From NCBI GenBank assembly GCA_019787685.1, contig JAHNUO010000008.1:930001-994000 (forward strand): DNA of 64,000 nt, read 5' to 3'. How positions within the stretch are numbered: the first letter of the stretch is position 1; every line of letters starts with the position of its first letter. The position numbers and the translations under genes are program-made. The stretch comes from Chiua virens (taxonomy: Eukaryota > Basidiomycota > Agaricomycetes > Boletales > Boletaceae). The notes under the pieces are model-generated. The model made no database searches. It was not told where the DNA came from and saw only the letters and a list, made by a program, of their open reading frames with translations. This document shows positions 63,887-64,000 of the stretch, one piece after another.

Positions 63887-64000
63887 ATGGCCTCTTCTGT
63901 GTTCTACAAATTTAAGTCTCAAAGAGACGAATCTCGGGTGACTTTTGATGGCACTGCGATCTCTGTGTTTGACTTGAAGAAAGAAATCATCCTTGCTAAT
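63887..64000 (+). CDS. MPE1: MPE1/RBBP6-type cleavage and polyadenylation factor, 5' part only
   Basis: The ATG at 63887 opens MASSVFYKFKSQRDESRVTF, then DGTAISVFDLKKEIILAN, running off the right edge. This is the start of the DWNN (ubiquitin-like) domain of Mpe1/RBBP6, a subunit of the cleavage and polyadenylation machinery. The zinc knuckle and RING domains would lie beyond the window. Confidence 0.88.
   Translation, partial: MASSVFYKFKSQRDESRVTFDGTAISVFDLKKEIILAN

Overview
The window is nuclear DNA of a filamentous basidiomycete fungus. Protein-coding genes are closely packed on both strands and are cut by many short introns, mostly about 48-65 nt with GT-AG ends and CTNAC-like branch sites. 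Several proteins are fungal types: an APSES/ankyrin MBF factor, a Yvc1-type TRP channel, a Clr2 silencing factor, the sterol reductase ERG4, a SIN-type kinase and a GAR-domain microtubule protein. Gene style and protein sequences suggest an agaricomycete, possibly Rhizoctonia/Ceratobasidium-like; that placement is an inference. I saw no rRNA, tRNA, CRISPR array or intact transposon.

Layout. 1-5002 (-): a large kinase gene joining a calponin-homology domain, a septation-type STE kinase and a C1-like zinc finger; it runs off the left edge. 6098-10316 (+): BYE1-like PHD/TFIIS-M/SPOC protein. 10662-14434 (-): YVC1-like TRP channel, sharing a 122-bp divergent promoter with 14557-17224 (+) MBP1-like APSES factor. 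17320-19291 (-): PRP4 splicing factor. 19571-21441 (+): CBK1/Orb6 NDR kinase, with several frame breaks. 21700-24140: a decayed patch with a GH3 beta-glucosidase relic, a 21-T tract and a broken P-loop NTPase-like gene. 24632-27780 (+): ZW10. 28194-29904 (-): MFS transporter. 30824-32956 (-): sterol O-acyltransferase. 33109-33980 (+): TAD2. 34229-37487 (-): prolyl oligopeptidase, with frame breaks. 38031-39444 (+): RED/IK splicing protein. 39545-40079 (-): EMC5. 41513-44883 (+): TRAPPC12-like TPR protein. 45445-48413 (-): GAR-domain protein. 48781-51445 (-): CLR2. 51704-52229 (-): ATL1 alkyltransferase-like protein. 53086-54685 (+): FBXO9/Pof7-like F-box protein. 55457-57199 (-): PP2A B55 subunit. 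57388-57671 (+): COX9-like subunit. 57965-59456 (-): ER J-protein. 59457-61774: decayed region holding an inverted second copy of the 23.8-kb repeat. 61775-63633 (-): ERG4. 63887-end (+): first exon of MPE1.

These are housekeeping genes rather than one pathway, although cell-division and morphogenesis functions recur (SIN-type kinase, MBF, NDR kinase, ZW10, GAR protein, PP2A-B55), and two genes handle sterols. The most notable sequence-level signals are four GC-AG introns, at least twelve frame breaks of one type (all +1) in five genes, the CH-kinase-C1 architecture, and the inverted pair of decayed NTPase-like repeats 36 kb apart.
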